Positions 11,912-20,542 of a stretch of 42,984 bases of DNA are shown here, in pieces. A program made the translations under genes and the position numbers. Each line of letters begins with the position of its first letter. Within the stretch, counting starts at the first letter, position 1. Below the pieces are notes generated by a model, which saw only the letters and a list, made by a program, of their open reading frames with translations, ran no database searches and had not been told where the DNA came from. Source of the DNA: Gluconacetobacter johannae (GTDB lineage: Bacteria; Pseudomonadota; Alphaproteobacteria; Acetobacterales; Acetobacteraceae); NCBI RefSeq assembly GCF_014174305.1, contig NZ_JABEQH010000027.1, positions 1-42,984 on the forward strand, written 5' to 3'.

Positions 11912-14353
11912 ATGCCGGTTTCCCCCGTTTCCAGATCCCCGTCCCCCCGCCCCCTGGGGAAGACCATCCATCGGAGAGCGTGGTCCGGCCTGGTTGCCGC
12001 CCTGTTTCTGCTGCTGTCGGCGGGCGCCGGCCCGGCCCTGGCCGCCGACACCGCCCCCACCATGACCGCCCAGCAGGCGCAGCAGGTGCTGGGCGTGCTG
12101 AACGATCCGCAGAAGCGGGCCGAATTCACCCGCACCCTGTCGGCTATCGCCGGCAGCCTGCCCGCGTCCCCGGCCGCCGCCAAGCCCGCCGCCACGCCCG
12201 CCCCGGCGGACACGTCCGATGACGGGACGCTGGAACCCGACAGCCTGGGCAGCGACATCGTCGGCGAACTGTCGGGCGTGCGCGACGCCACGGTGCGGCA
12301 GGCCCGGCAGTTCGCCGGCCTGTTCTCCGACCTGGCCTTCGTCGGCCGCTGGCTGCACAGCGAACTGGCCAGCCCGCAATCGCGCCAGACGCTGTTCGAC
12401 GCGTTCGGCCGGGCCGGGGCGATCGTGCTGGTAGCCCTGGCCGCCGAACGCGGGCTGTCCATCGCCCTGCGCCGGCCGCTGGCCGCCGTGACCTCGCGCG
12501 CGGTCGAGGCCGAGCGGCGCCTGAACCGCCGCGCGACCGAGGCCCCCCACCCCACCGAGGCCGCTCCCGAGACGGCGGCCGAACAGAAGACGCAGGAAAC
12601 CCGCCAGCAGGACGACCGCAAGCAGCACGAAACCCTGCGTATCATCGGGCGCATCCCCTTCTCGCTGCTGCACCTGCTGATAAAGCTGATCCCGGTCGCG
12701 CTGTTCGTGGGCATCGGCTACGCGGGGGCGGCGTTCCTGACGGTCAGCGACCAGGCGGAACTGGTGACGCTGACCCTGACCAACGCCTATGTCATCGCGC
12801 GGGGCGCCTATCTGCTGGTCGAGACGGTCTTCGTCCCGAAATCGCCGACCATCCGCCTGTGCAAGGCCTCGGATTCCACCGCCCGCATCGTCATCCGCTG
12901 GTGGACCCTTCTGGTCGCGGTGCCGTCCATCATCGTCTGCCTGTCGTCGCTGGGCGCGCTGTTCCACCTGGCCCCGCGCGGAACCCAGGCGATGATCCGC
13001 GCCATCGTCCTGGGCGAACATATCCTCATCGCCCTGTTCATCTGGCGGATCCGCCGGCCGGTCGCCGGCGCCCTGCAACCGCCCGAACGGTTCCGGGGGC
13101 GGTCGTTCTGGGTTTTCGTCGGGCGGCTGGTGCAGTTCTGGTGGCTGCCGGCGATGGTCTTCGACCTGGCGCTGTGGCTGGTGTGGGCCACGCAGATCCG
13201 TGGCGGCTACGCCTGGATCTGGCGCACCATGGCGCTGACCGTCATCGTGATCCTGCTGTCGCGGGTCCTGGCGGTGCTGGCCTTCGGCATGCAGAACCGC
13301 CTGTTCCATGTCAGCGACGATGTCGAGGCCCGCTATCCCGGCCTGCAGGCGCGGGCGGATTACTATTATCCCCTGGCGCGGCGCAGCCTGTCGGCGCTGC
13401 TGGTCTTCGCCACCGTCGTCATCCTGCTGCAATCCTGGGGGATTCCCACCTTCGCCTTCTTCCTGCACGGCGCGCTGGGCACCCGCATCGTGGCCGCCGT
13501 GCTGTCGATCCTGATCGCCTTCACCATCGCCGCGGTGGTGTGGGAAATCGCCAATGCCGCCCTGCAAACCCAGATCACCCGCTTCGAGACGACCGAGCAG
13601 GCCTCCCGCGCGATCCGCCTGCGTACCGTCCTGCCGATCATCCGCACCGTGCTGCTGACCTTCATCGTCGTCATCGTCGCGGTGACGACCCTGTCGCAGA
13701 TCGGCATCAACGTCGCGCCGCTGCTGACCGGCGCCGGCATCCTGGGCGCCGCCATCGCCTTCGGATCGCAGAGCCTGGTCAAGGATTTCATCACCGGCTT
13801 CTTCATGCTGGTGGAAAACGCCATGCAGGTCGGCGACTGGGTGACGGCGGGCAGCGTCTCGGGCACGGTCGAACATCTGTCGATCCGCACGCTGCGCCTG
13901 CGTACGACGTCGGGCGATGTCCATATCATCCCCTTCTCGTCGGTCACGTCGATCGCCAACACCTCGCGCGACTACAACGTCATCGTCGTGTCCTTCATGC
14001 TGGACCTCAGCGAGGACCCCGACCGCGTCGCCGCCATCCTGGCCGACGTCGTGGCGGGCATGCGCGCCGACGACGCCTTCGCCCCGATGATCCTGTCGGA
14101 CTTCACCTTCCTGGGCGTCGACGCCGCGGACGGCAACGGGGCGAAGTTCCTGGGGTCGATCCGCACGACACCCGGCACCAAATGGAAGGTGTCGCGCGAA
14201 TATTACCGCCGGCTGGGGCTACGCATGGTCAAGGAGGGCGTGAAATTCCCGGTCCCGACCGCCATTTCCATGATGGCCAATGCCGGGCCCGATCCGCTGC
14301 GCGTCCGCCAGGACACGCCCGAACCGCTCCATCCGGACCCCGCCCATGACTGA
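11912..14353 (+). CDS. Large MscS-family mechanosensitive channel (YbiO-like)
   Basis: This 813-residue protein begins with a signal peptide (cleavage expected near ALAADTAP, about residue 45) and a periplasmic domain rich in Ala/Gln. Many transmembrane helices follow. The conserved MscS pore and beta domain lies at about residues 590-690: GILGAAIAFGSQSLVKDFIT, then FMLVENAMQVGDWVTAGSVS, RTLRLRTTSGDVHIIPFSS and IANTSRDY. Such large MscS relatives open under hypo-osmotic stress to release solutes. The extra N-terminal domain and helices resemble YbiO/MscK rather than the 286-residue MscS. The gene overlaps the next start by 8 bases (ATGACTGA), implying coupled translation with the oxygenase gene. 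Confidence 0.9.
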   Translation: MPVSPVSRSPSPRPLGKTIHRRAWSGLVAALFLLLSAGAGPALAADTAPTMTAQQAQQVLGVLNDPQKRAEFTRTLSAIAGSLPASPAAAKPAATPAPADTSDDGTLEPDSLGSDIVGELSGVRDATVRQARQFAGLFSDLAFVGRWLHSELASPQSRQTLFDAFGRAGAIVLVALAAERGLSIALRRPLAAVTSRAVEAERRLNRRATEAPHPTEAAPETAAEQKTQETRQQDDRKQHETLRIIGRIPFSLLHLLIKLIPVALFVGIGYAGAAFLTVSDQAELVTLTLTNAYVIARGAYLLVETVFVPKSPTIRLCKASDSTARIVIRWWTLLVAVPSIIVCLSSLGALFHLAPRGTQAMIRAIVLGEHILIALFIWRIRRPVAGALQPPERFRGRSFWVFVGRLVQFWWLPAMVFDLALWLVWATQIRGGYAWIWRTMALTVIVILLSRVLAVLAFGMQNRLFHVSDDVEARYPGLQARADYYYPLARRSLSALLVFATVVILLQSWGIPTFAFFLHGALGTRIVAAVLSILIAFTIAAVVWEIANAALQTQITRFETTEQASRAIRLRTVLPIIRTVLLTFIVVIVAVTTLSQIGINVAPLLTGAGILGAAIAFGSQSLVKDFITGFFMLVENAMQVGDWVTAGSVSGTVEHLSIRTLRLRTTSGDVHIIPFSSVTSIANTSRDYNVIVVSFMLDLSEDPDRVAAILADVVAGMRADDAFAPMILSDFTFLGVDAADGNGAKFLGSIRTTPGTKWKVSREYYRRLGLRMVKEGVKFPVPTAISMMANAGPDPLRVRQDTPEPLHPDPAHD

Positions 14354-15083
14354 CGTCGCCCCCCTGCCCACCCTCGAACAGGTCGAGGCCCCGTTGCGCG
14401 CCGGCGGGTTCGCCTTCCTGCGCGCGCCGGTGATGCGGGCCTTGCTGGAGCCCTGCGGGCTGGCCGACTGGGCCGGCTTCGCCGATAGCTGGAACCGCCT
14501 GGGGCTGGACCGCTACATGGCCGATGGTGGACGCTATCGCCGGCGGCGGCATGCGACCTTCACCGTCACCGCCGACGCGACCGAGCGCAAGAAGCACCAG
14601 CCCCATTATCAAAGCCGCGACTACAACGAGCTGAATGGCGGGATCGAACGCTGGTTCCGCCCGGTCGAAACCGCCATCGGCGCCCACCCCGCCCTGCTGG
14701 CCATCCTGCGCCTGATGCACCGGCTGGTGACCGACCTGACGCCGCCCGCCGGGCGGCCCGACGCCTGGCATGCCGAAATCCATCAGTTCCGCATCGAGGC
14801 CCGGCCCGACGAACCGGGCGAGCCGACGCCCGAGGGGCTGCATCGCGACGGTGTCGACTGGGTGCTGGTCCTGATGGTCCGGCGCGAGAACGTGGCCAGC
14901 GGCGAGACCTCGATCCACGACCTGCACCGGCGCCAGCTCGGCCATTTCACCCTGGCCGACCCGCTGGACGCGGCGCTGGTCGATGACAACCGGGTCTATC
15001 ACGGCGTCACCGCCGTCCGGCCGATCGACCCCGCGCGCCCGGCCTATCGCGACGTGCTGGTCGTGACCTTCCGGCACCAGTAG
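14346..15083 (+). CDS. 2-oxoglutarate/Fe(II)-dependent oxygenase (2OG-Fe_Oxy_2 type)
   Basis: This 245-residue cytoplasmic enzyme starts at the ATG at 14346, which overlaps the mscS stop. The iron-binding triad is clear: His166 and Asp168 in GLHRDGVDW and His219 in VYHGVTAV, followed by an Arg (AVRPID) suited to bind 2-oxoglutarate. Sequence elements such as WHAEIHQFRIEA and EPTPEGLHRDG match the group that contains L-isoleucine 4-hydroxylase (IDO), which hydroxylates free amino acids. The substrate here is unknown. Coupling to an osmotic-release channel would be compatible with a hydroxylated osmolyte, but that is speculation. Confidence 0.8.
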   Translation: MTDVAPLPTLEQVEAPLRAGGFAFLRAPVMRALLEPCGLADWAGFADSWNRLGLDRYMADGGRYRRRRHATFTVTADATERKKHQPHYQSRDYNELNGGIERWFRPVETAIGAHPALLAILRLMHRLVTDLTPPAGRPDAWHAEIHQFRIEARPDEPGEPTPEGLHRDGVDWVLVLMVRRENVASGETSIHDLHRRQLGHFTLADPLDAALVDDNRVYHGVTAVRPIDPARPAYRDVLVVTFRHQ

Positions 15084-15100
15084 GCCGACGCCACGCCGGC

Positions 15101-16474
15101 ATGCTGTTCAGTACCCAAGGCTTCCTGCTGGGCTTCCTGCCGGCGACGCTGATCCTGTTCCATCTCTGCGCCCGTCGCCGCACGGCCCGGCAGGTGGTGC
15201 TGGTGGGCGCCTCGCTGGTCTTCTACGGCATGTGGGACTGGCGCTTCGTCCCGGCGCTGGTCGGGCTGACGCTGGCCAACTGGGGGCTGGGCCGCGCGTG
15301 GGGGGCGACGGGACAAAGGGCCTGGCCCGTCGCGGGGCTGGTGCTGAACCTGCTGGTCCTCGGCGCCTTCAAATATGCGAACTTCCTCACCGACAGCATC
15401 GCCACCGCCCTGGGGCGGCATCACACGGCCTGGGCCATCGCCCTGCCGCTGGGCGTGTCGTTCTTCGTGTTCCAGAAGATCGCCTATCACGCCGACCTGC
15501 TGCGCGGGGCCCGACCGGTACGCAGCGTGCTGGATTTCCTGGAATTCGTCACCTTCTTCCCGCAGCTCATCGCCGGCCCGATCGTCCGGCATTCCGAGAT
15601 CGTCCCGCAATTCGAAACCGACCCGCACGGCCCCGCCCTGTGGGAAAACCTGTCGCGCGGGTCGATGCTGCTGCTGCTGGGCCTGGCGAAGAAGGTCGCC
15701 CTGGCCGACAGCCTGGCGCGGGTCTGCACCCCCCTGTTCGATCAGGCCGCGCAGGGCGCTTCGCTCAACATGGCCCAGGCATGGCTGGCCGCGATATCCT
15801 ACAGCCTGGAAATCTTCTTCGATTTTTCCGGCTATTCGGACATGGCCATCGGCATGGCGCTGCTGTTCGGCCTGCGCCTGCCGTTCAATTTCGACGCGCC
15901 CTATCGCGCGACCAGCATCCGGGCCTTCTGGCAGCGGTGGCACATGACGCTGTCGCGCTTCCTGCGCGACTATCTCTACATCCCGCTGGGCGGCAACCGA
16001 AAGGGCATGCCGCGCCAGATCGCCAACCTGGTCGCGACGATGGCCCTGGGCGGGCTGTGGCACGGCGCGGGATGGACGTTCGTGGCCTGGGGCACGCTGC
16101 ACGGCGCGGCCCTGTCGGTCAACCATGTCTGGCGCCGGACCGGCATCCGGCTGGCCGCGCCGCTGGCCTGGGCCGCGACCATGCTGTTCGTCATCCTGGG
16201 CTGGGTCCTGTTCCGCGCCCCCGACATCCCCACCGCGACGCGGATGCTGCGCGCCATGACGGGTCTTCAGGGCGTGGGGCGCGCACCCGTCCACGATGCC
16301 GCGGTGTTCTGGATCGCGCTGGCCGTGGCCCTGGTCGGGCCGTCGTCGCAAAATGCGGTATGGCGGATGCGCCCCACCCCGCTGCTGGCCGTGCCGGCGG
16401 GCATCGCCTTCGTGCTTCTGCTGCTGCTGATCGGGGGGCGGATTCCGGATGTGTTCATCTATTTCCAGTTCTGA
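15101..16474 (+). CDS. MBOAT-family O-acyltransferase (AlgI/DltB-like)
   Basis: This polytopic membrane protein has 457 residues and about ten hydrophobic segments. The MBOAT core is visible in GVSFFVFQKIAYHADLLRG, FFPQLIAGPIVRH, DFSGYSDMAIGMALLFG, RWHMTLSRFLRDYLYIPLGG and GGLWHGAGWTFVAWG, the last with the invariant catalytic His at about residue 320. Such proteins move acetyl or acyl groups across the inner membrane onto extracellular polysaccharides or teichoic acids. The partner gene that follows overlaps it by 26 bases. No polysaccharide synthase lies nearby, so the acceptor is unknown; in acetic acid bacteria an exopolysaccharide or cellulose is plausible. Confidence 0.93.
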   Translation: MLFSTQGFLLGFLPATLILFHLCARRRTARQVVLVGASLVFYGMWDWRFVPALVGLTLANWGLGRAWGATGQRAWPVAGLVLNLLVLGAFKYANFLTDSIATALGRHHTAWAIALPLGVSFFVFQKIAYHADLLRGARPVRSVLDFLEFVTFFPQLIAGPIVRHSEIVPQFETDPHGPALWENLSRGSMLLLLGLAKKVALADSLARVCTPLFDQAAQGASLNMAQAWLAAISYSLEIFFDFSGYSDMAIGMALLFGLRLPFNFDAPYRATSIRAFWQRWHMTLSRFLRDYLYIPLGGNRKGMPRQIANLVATMALGGLWHGAGWTFVAWGTLHGAALSVNHVWRRTGIRLAAPLAWAATMLFVILGWVLFRAPDIPTATRMLRAMTGLQGVGRAPVHDAAVFWIALAVALVGPSSQNAVWRMRPTPLLAVPAGIAFVLLLLLIGGRIPDVFIYFQF

Positions 16475-17516
16475 CCGGCCCCGTGCCGGCCAGGCAGGGG
16501 CCTGGCGGCGCTTCGCCCTGACCTTCGCCGCCGCACTGGCGGGGGCGGGGCTGTTCGTCTTCCTGTTCGTCGCGACGGTCGATCCGTGGGACATGCTGCC
16601 CCTGTCGCCACCGCTGCATCGCATCCCGATTTCGACCAACGCGCGCTATACCATGCCGGCGCTGGCCCGCAGCGACCGGTTCGATTCCACCATGATCGGC
16701 ACCTCGACCGGGCGCCTGCTGCAACCGGCGGTCATGGACGCCCCCTTCGGCGCGCACCTGTCGAACATGGCGATGAACAGCGCCACCCCGTGGGAGCAGG
16801 ACCGGCTGCTGCGGCTGTTCCTGCGCCACCATGCCGCCCCGCGCGTCGTGCTGATCGGCATCGACGCATCCTGGTGCTTCGCCTCGCCCTATACCATCGC
16901 CAGCCCCAACCGGCCGATGCCCGGCTGGATGTACGAGGGCTCGCCCTGGCGCGGCTATGCGGACATGATGAACATGTATGCCGTGCAGGAAGCCGCCAAC
17001 CAGTTCATGTGGCTGATCGGACACAAGCGCCAGCGCTTCGGCTCGGACGGCTATACCCGCTTCGTGCCGCCCGACGACCAGTACGATCCCCGCCGGGTCG
17101 ATGCCCAGTTCCGGCGCTGGGACATCGACCGCCGCATGGCGACGGGGCCGGCCGCCCCCCCGCTGTCGATGCCGATGCTGCGCCGGCTGGTCGCCGCCAT
17201 TCCCGCCGACACCACCAAGATCCTGTGGTTTCCCCCGACGGCGCCCGAAATTCAGGGCGCGCCGGGCAGCGTCGTCGCCGCGATGCGGGATGCCTGCCGC
17301 CAGGCCGTGGCCGCCATCGGCCGCGACAGCGCAAATACGCTGGTGATCGATTTCGACATCGCCGGGCCGCTGACGGCCGCGCGCGACAATTTCTGGGACC
17401 CCCTCCATTACCGCATGGCCGTGGCGCGGACCATCATGGACGACCTGGCCGCCGCCCGCGCCGGCCACCCCGTCCCCCCGGCCGAGGCGCGAATCCTCGT
17501 GCCGCTGACGCACTGA
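16449..17516 (+). CDS. Membrane-anchored SGNH-like partner of the MBOAT acyltransferase
   Basis: This 355-residue protein has one N-terminal hydrophobic segment (about residues 23-45) and an exported domain. I do not recognise a named family. A GTSTGRLLQ motif near residue 83 sits where SGNH/GDSL enzymes carry the serine nucleophile, and DPLHYR near residue 318 fits the Asp-x-x-His block. A fold like AlgJ/AlgX or DltD is therefore likely. Together with the overlapping MBOAT gene it would form an acyl relay: MBOAT brings the acyl group across the membrane and this protein hands it to a polymer. The start ATG at 16449 lies inside the MBOAT gene. A later start is possible but would trim only the cytoplasmic tail. 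Confidence 0.7.
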   Translation: MCSSISSSDRPRAGQAGAWRRFALTFAAALAGAGLFVFLFVATVDPWDMLPLSPPLHRIPISTNARYTMPALARSDRFDSTMIGTSTGRLLQPAVMDAPFGAHLSNMAMNSATPWEQDRLLRLFLRHHAAPRVVLIGIDASWCFASPYTIASPNRPMPGWMYEGSPWRGYADMMNMYAVQEAANQFMWLIGHKRQRFGSDGYTRFVPPDDQYDPRRVDAQFRRWDIDRRMATGPAAPPLSMPMLRRLVAAIPADTTKILWFPPTAPEIQGAPGSVVAAMRDACRQAVAAIGRDSANTLVIDFDIAGPLTAARDNFWDPLHYRMAVARTIMDDLAAARAGHPVPPAEARILVPLTH

Positions 17517-17629
17517 CGCCCCGCTTTCGGGCATCGGGCGCCATGCGCCGGGTGGCCTTGCCGATGACCGACCATCTGTTATGGAAGATGATCGTCCCGA
17601 CGGAGGCCCCGAACCGATTGGAGAGCCTG

Positions 17630-18766
17630 GTGAACACGACCGATCACGGCCAGCCGGAATGGCGCCTGGATAGCGATGCGTCCGGGACCGTGATCGTCCT
17701 GTCCGGGGAATGGATCGCCCAGGATGGCCGCATCCCGCCCTTTCCCGCCGACGGGTTGCGCCAGGTGAAAAAGGGGCAGGGCATCGCCTTCCGGACCGAC
17801 TCCCTGGGGCGATGGGACACCGCACTCATCAGCTTCCTGTGGGACGTGAAACAGCAGGCGACCCGCGCGGGGCTGGACCTGCGCGCCGACACGCTGCCGG
17901 ACTCGGCGCGCAAGCTGCTGGACCTGCTGCCGGAACAGGCCGCGCCGCCACCACCCCCGCCGCATCGTCGCTTCGCGCCCGTCACGGCCATCGGCGCCCA
18001 CACCCTCGACAGCCTGACCGAGATCGGGACCGTCACCGAACTGGGGGCCGAGACCGCGCGCGGCGCCCTGGCGGCGGCCACCGGTCGCGGCCGGATGCGG
18101 ATGACGGACCTGATGTCCAACGTCCGCGACGCCGGGCCGTCGGCGCTGCTGATCGTCGGCATCGTCAATTTCCTGGTCGGCGCCATCCTGGCCTTCGTCG
18201 GCGCGGTGCAGCTCCATAAATTCGCCGCCGATATCTATGTCGCCAGCCTGGTCGGCATCGCCGTGGTGCGCGAGATGTCGGCCGTCATGACCGCGATCAT
18301 CATGGCGGGGCGCACCGGCGGCGCCTATGCCGCGCGCATCGCCACCATGCAGGGCAACGAGGAAATCGACGCCCTGACCGTCTTCGGCATTCCGGTGTCC
18401 ACCTACCTGATCCTGCCGTCGATCCTGTCGCTGATCCTGACCATGCCCTTCCTGTACCTGTATGGCTGCCTGATCGGCATACTGGGCGGGTTCTGCGTCG
18501 CGATCGGCATGCTGACGGTAACCGGCGCGGGCTATTTCCACCAGACGATCAATGCCATCGCGCTGAACCAGTTCGAATTGGGCTTCATCAAGAGCATCTT
18601 CTTCGCCGCCCTGATCGGCCTGACCAGTTGCCGCATCGGCCTGCGGGCCGGACGCAGCGCGGCCGATGTCGGCATAGCGGCGACACGTGCGGTGGTGGTC
18701 GGCATCGTCGGCGTCATCGCGCTGGATGCGATCTTCGCCGTCATCGCCAACACGCTGGGGATCTGA
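17630..18766 (+). CDS. mlaE: MlaE-family ABC permease with N-terminal STAS domain
   Basis: This is the inner-membrane permease of an MCE/Mla phospholipid transporter. Residues about 10-95 read as a STAS (MlaB-like) domain (GTVIVLSGEWIAQDG, LDLRADTLPDSARKLLDLL), then a proline run. Residues about 120-378 are the MlaE permease with REMSAVMTAIIMAGRTGGAYAA and MQGNEEIDALTVFGIP. The fused STAS domain removes the need for a separate mlaB. I start at GTG 17630, which has GGAGAG 4 bases upstream. In-frame ATGs at 17543, 17564 and 17588 are alternatives without a good ribosome binding site. It is followed after 3 bases by the ATPase gene. Confidence 0.9.
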   Translation: MNTTDHGQPEWRLDSDASGTVIVLSGEWIAQDGRIPPFPADGLRQVKKGQGIAFRTDSLGRWDTALISFLWDVKQQATRAGLDLRADTLPDSARKLLDLLPEQAAPPPPPPHRRFAPVTAIGAHTLDSLTEIGTVTELGAETARGALAAATGRGRMRMTDLMSNVRDAGPSALLIVGIVNFLVGAILAFVGAVQLHKFAADIYVASLVGIAVVREMSAVMTAIIMAGRTGGAYAARIATMQGNEEIDALTVFGIPVSTYLILPSILSLILTMPFLYLYGCLIGILGGFCVAIGMLTVTGAGYFHQTINAIALNQFELGFIKSIFFAALIGLTSCRIGLRAGRSAADVGIAATRAVVVGIVGVIALDAIFAVIANTLGI

Positions 18767-18769
18767 GGC

Positions 18770-19570
18770 ATGAGCGACATGCCCCCTGGCGGCGCGAACC
18801 GCGAAACCCTGATGTCGCTGCAGGATATCACGCTGGCGTTCGGGTCGAAGATCATCCAGCAGAACGTGTCCTTCGACGTCCGGCGCGGCAGCATCTTCGC
18901 CGTCATGGGCGGGTCGGGCTGCGGCAAGAGCACCATCCTGAAAAGCATGATCGGCCTGCTGCGCCCGCGCCAGGGCCGGTACCTGGTCGGCGGCGACGAA
19001 TACTGGCAGGGCGACGACGCCCACCGCGTGGCGGTCAACCGCCGCTTCGGCGTGCTGTTCCAGAGCGCCGCGCTGTGGAGTTCGCTGACGGTGGGCGAGA
19101 ACGTGGCCCTGCCGATGCAGATGTTCACGAAGCTCGACCCCGCCGCCATCCGCCGCCTGGTGGAGCTGAAGCTGGGCCTGGTGGACATGCTGCATGCCAT
19201 CGACCAGTACCCCTCCGAACTCAGCGGCGGGATGAAGAAGCGCGCGGGGCTGGCGCGGGCCATGGCGCTGGACCCCGACATCCTGTTCTTCGACGAGCCC
19301 TCGGCCGGGCTGGACCCGATCACCTCGGCCCGGCTGGACGACCTGATCGTGAACCTGCGCGACGGGCTGGGGGCGACGATCGTCATCGTCAGCCACGAAC
19401 TGCCCAGCCTGTTCGCCATTGCCGACGACGGCATCTTCCTCGACGCGCAGACCAGAACGCCGATCGCCCGGGGCGCGCCCTCCTGGCTGCGCGATCATTG
19501 CGACGATCCGCAGGTCCACGCCTTCATGCACCGCGAACGCCCCGAAACCCCGTCCGGGAGGACCGACTGA
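18770..19570 (+). CDS. mlaF: MlaF-family ABC transporter ATPase
   Basis: This is the cytoplasmic ATPase of the MCE lipid transporter, with 266 residues. Walker A is GGSGCGKST (residues 47-55), the Q-loop is FGVLFQSAALWSSLTV, the ABC signature is LSGGMKKRAGLARA, and Walker B with the catalytic Glu is ILFFDEPSAGLDP. The H-loop is in IVIVSHEL. The residues SAALWSSLTVGENVALP are typical of the MlaF/Ttg2A group. It sits between the permease and MCE genes with gaps of 3 bases on both sides, so it belongs to one operon. Confidence 0.95.
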   Translation: MSDMPPGGANRETLMSLQDITLAFGSKIIQQNVSFDVRRGSIFAVMGGSGCGKSTILKSMIGLLRPRQGRYLVGGDEYWQGDDAHRVAVNRRFGVLFQSAALWSSLTVGENVALPMQMFTKLDPAAIRRLVELKLGLVDMLHAIDQYPSELSGGMKKRAGLARAMALDPDILFFDEPSAGLDPITSARLDDLIVNLRDGLGATIVIVSHELPSLFAIADDGIFLDAQTRTPIARGAPSWLRDHCDDPQVHAFMHRERPETPSGRTD

Positions 19571-19573
19571 CCC

Positions 19574-20542
19574 ATGGCAAACAGACAGACAGCCGTCGGC
19601 GCGTTCGTCGTCGGAGGCGTGGCGCTGGGGATGGCGGCCCTGCTGTTCTTCGGTAATTTCCACTTTTTCGCCGGCACCCGACAGGCCGTGGTGATCTTCC
19701 AGGGATCGACCTCCGGCCTGACGGTGGGCGCGCCGGTTACGTTCCGGGGCGTGCGCGTCGGCGCGGTGGACGAGATTTCGATCACCTTCGACCCCAAGGC
19801 CCATGCCGCCTTCATCCCGGTCACGATCGAATTGCAGCCCGGCAAGGTGATGCTGAGCGGCGCGGACCACGGCCATCGCCCCCTGCTCCTGCAGGACCTG
19901 ATCGACCATGGGCTGCGGGCGTCGCTGAACCTGCAGAGCTTCGTGACCGGACAATCGGAAATCGACCTGGATTTCGATCCGGCGTCCCCCGCGATGCTGC
20001 ATCCCGACATCGCGACGATGACCGAAATTCCCACCCGGCAATCCGCCATCCAGAAGGTCCAGGAAACCCTGACCCAGTTGCCGCTGAAGGAACTGGCCGA
20101 CAACGCCAATATCGCGTTGCAGAGCATCCGCCAGTTGTCCGAGCGGCTGGACCGCGACCTGCCGCCGCTGGTCGACAGCGTGAAGCAGACGTCGGACCAT
20201 TCGCGGACCGCCGTCGACGCCGCCGCCCGCGCCATCGACGACCTGCAACGGCGCCTGGATACGACCCTGACCGGCATCGACACCCTGGCCTCCACCGGCA
20301 CGCGCCAGCTTGACGCCCGGGGCGCCGACCTGCACGCGCTGCTGGTCAGTTCGGACCAGACGGTGATCCAGGCGCGCGAGGCGCTGGCCGGCGTGCGCGA
20401 CATGATTTCGCCGCGTTCGGCCGACCGCGCCAACATCGACTCCACCCTGCGCGACCTGTCGGCCGCCGCCGCCGCCCTGCGCGGCTTCGCCAGCGACGTC
20501 GAGCGCAATCCGCAACTTCTGCTGATGGGACGTCGCCCATGA
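19574..20542 (+). CDS. mlaD: MlaD/MCE-domain substrate-binding protein
   Basis: This 322-residue protein has one N-terminal transmembrane helix (about 8-28) and a single MCE domain (about 38-120: FQGSTSGLTVGAPVTFRGVR, then VGAVDEISITFDPK). A long helical C-terminal half contains heptad-like stretches around QSIRQLSERLDRDLPPLVDS. MCE proteins form hexameric rings in the periplasm that hold or channel lipids between membranes. The long helical tail resembles PqiB/YebT-style needles more than the short E. coli MlaD. Its stop overlaps the following lipoprotein start (ATGA). Confidence 0.92.
   Translation: MANRQTAVGAFVVGGVALGMAALLFFGNFHFFAGTRQAVVIFQGSTSGLTVGAPVTFRGVRVGAVDEISITFDPKAHAAFIPVTIELQPGKVMLSGADHGHRPLLLQDLIDHGLRASLNLQSFVTGQSEIDLDFDPASPAMLHPDIATMTEIPTRQSAIQKVQETLTQLPLKELADNANIALQSIRQLSERLDRDLPPLVDSVKQTSDHSRTAVDAAARAIDDLQRRLDTTLTGIDTLASTGTRQLDARGADLHALLVSSDQTVIQAREALAGVRDMISPRSADRANIDSTLRDLSAAAAALRGFASDVERNPQLLLMGRRP

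Noticed and set aside
17579-20515. 978-residue minus-strand open frame opposite the Mla operon
   Set aside because: Composition is Gly/Gln/Asp/Arg-biased as in antisense shadows, and four recognisable genes occupy the plus strand.
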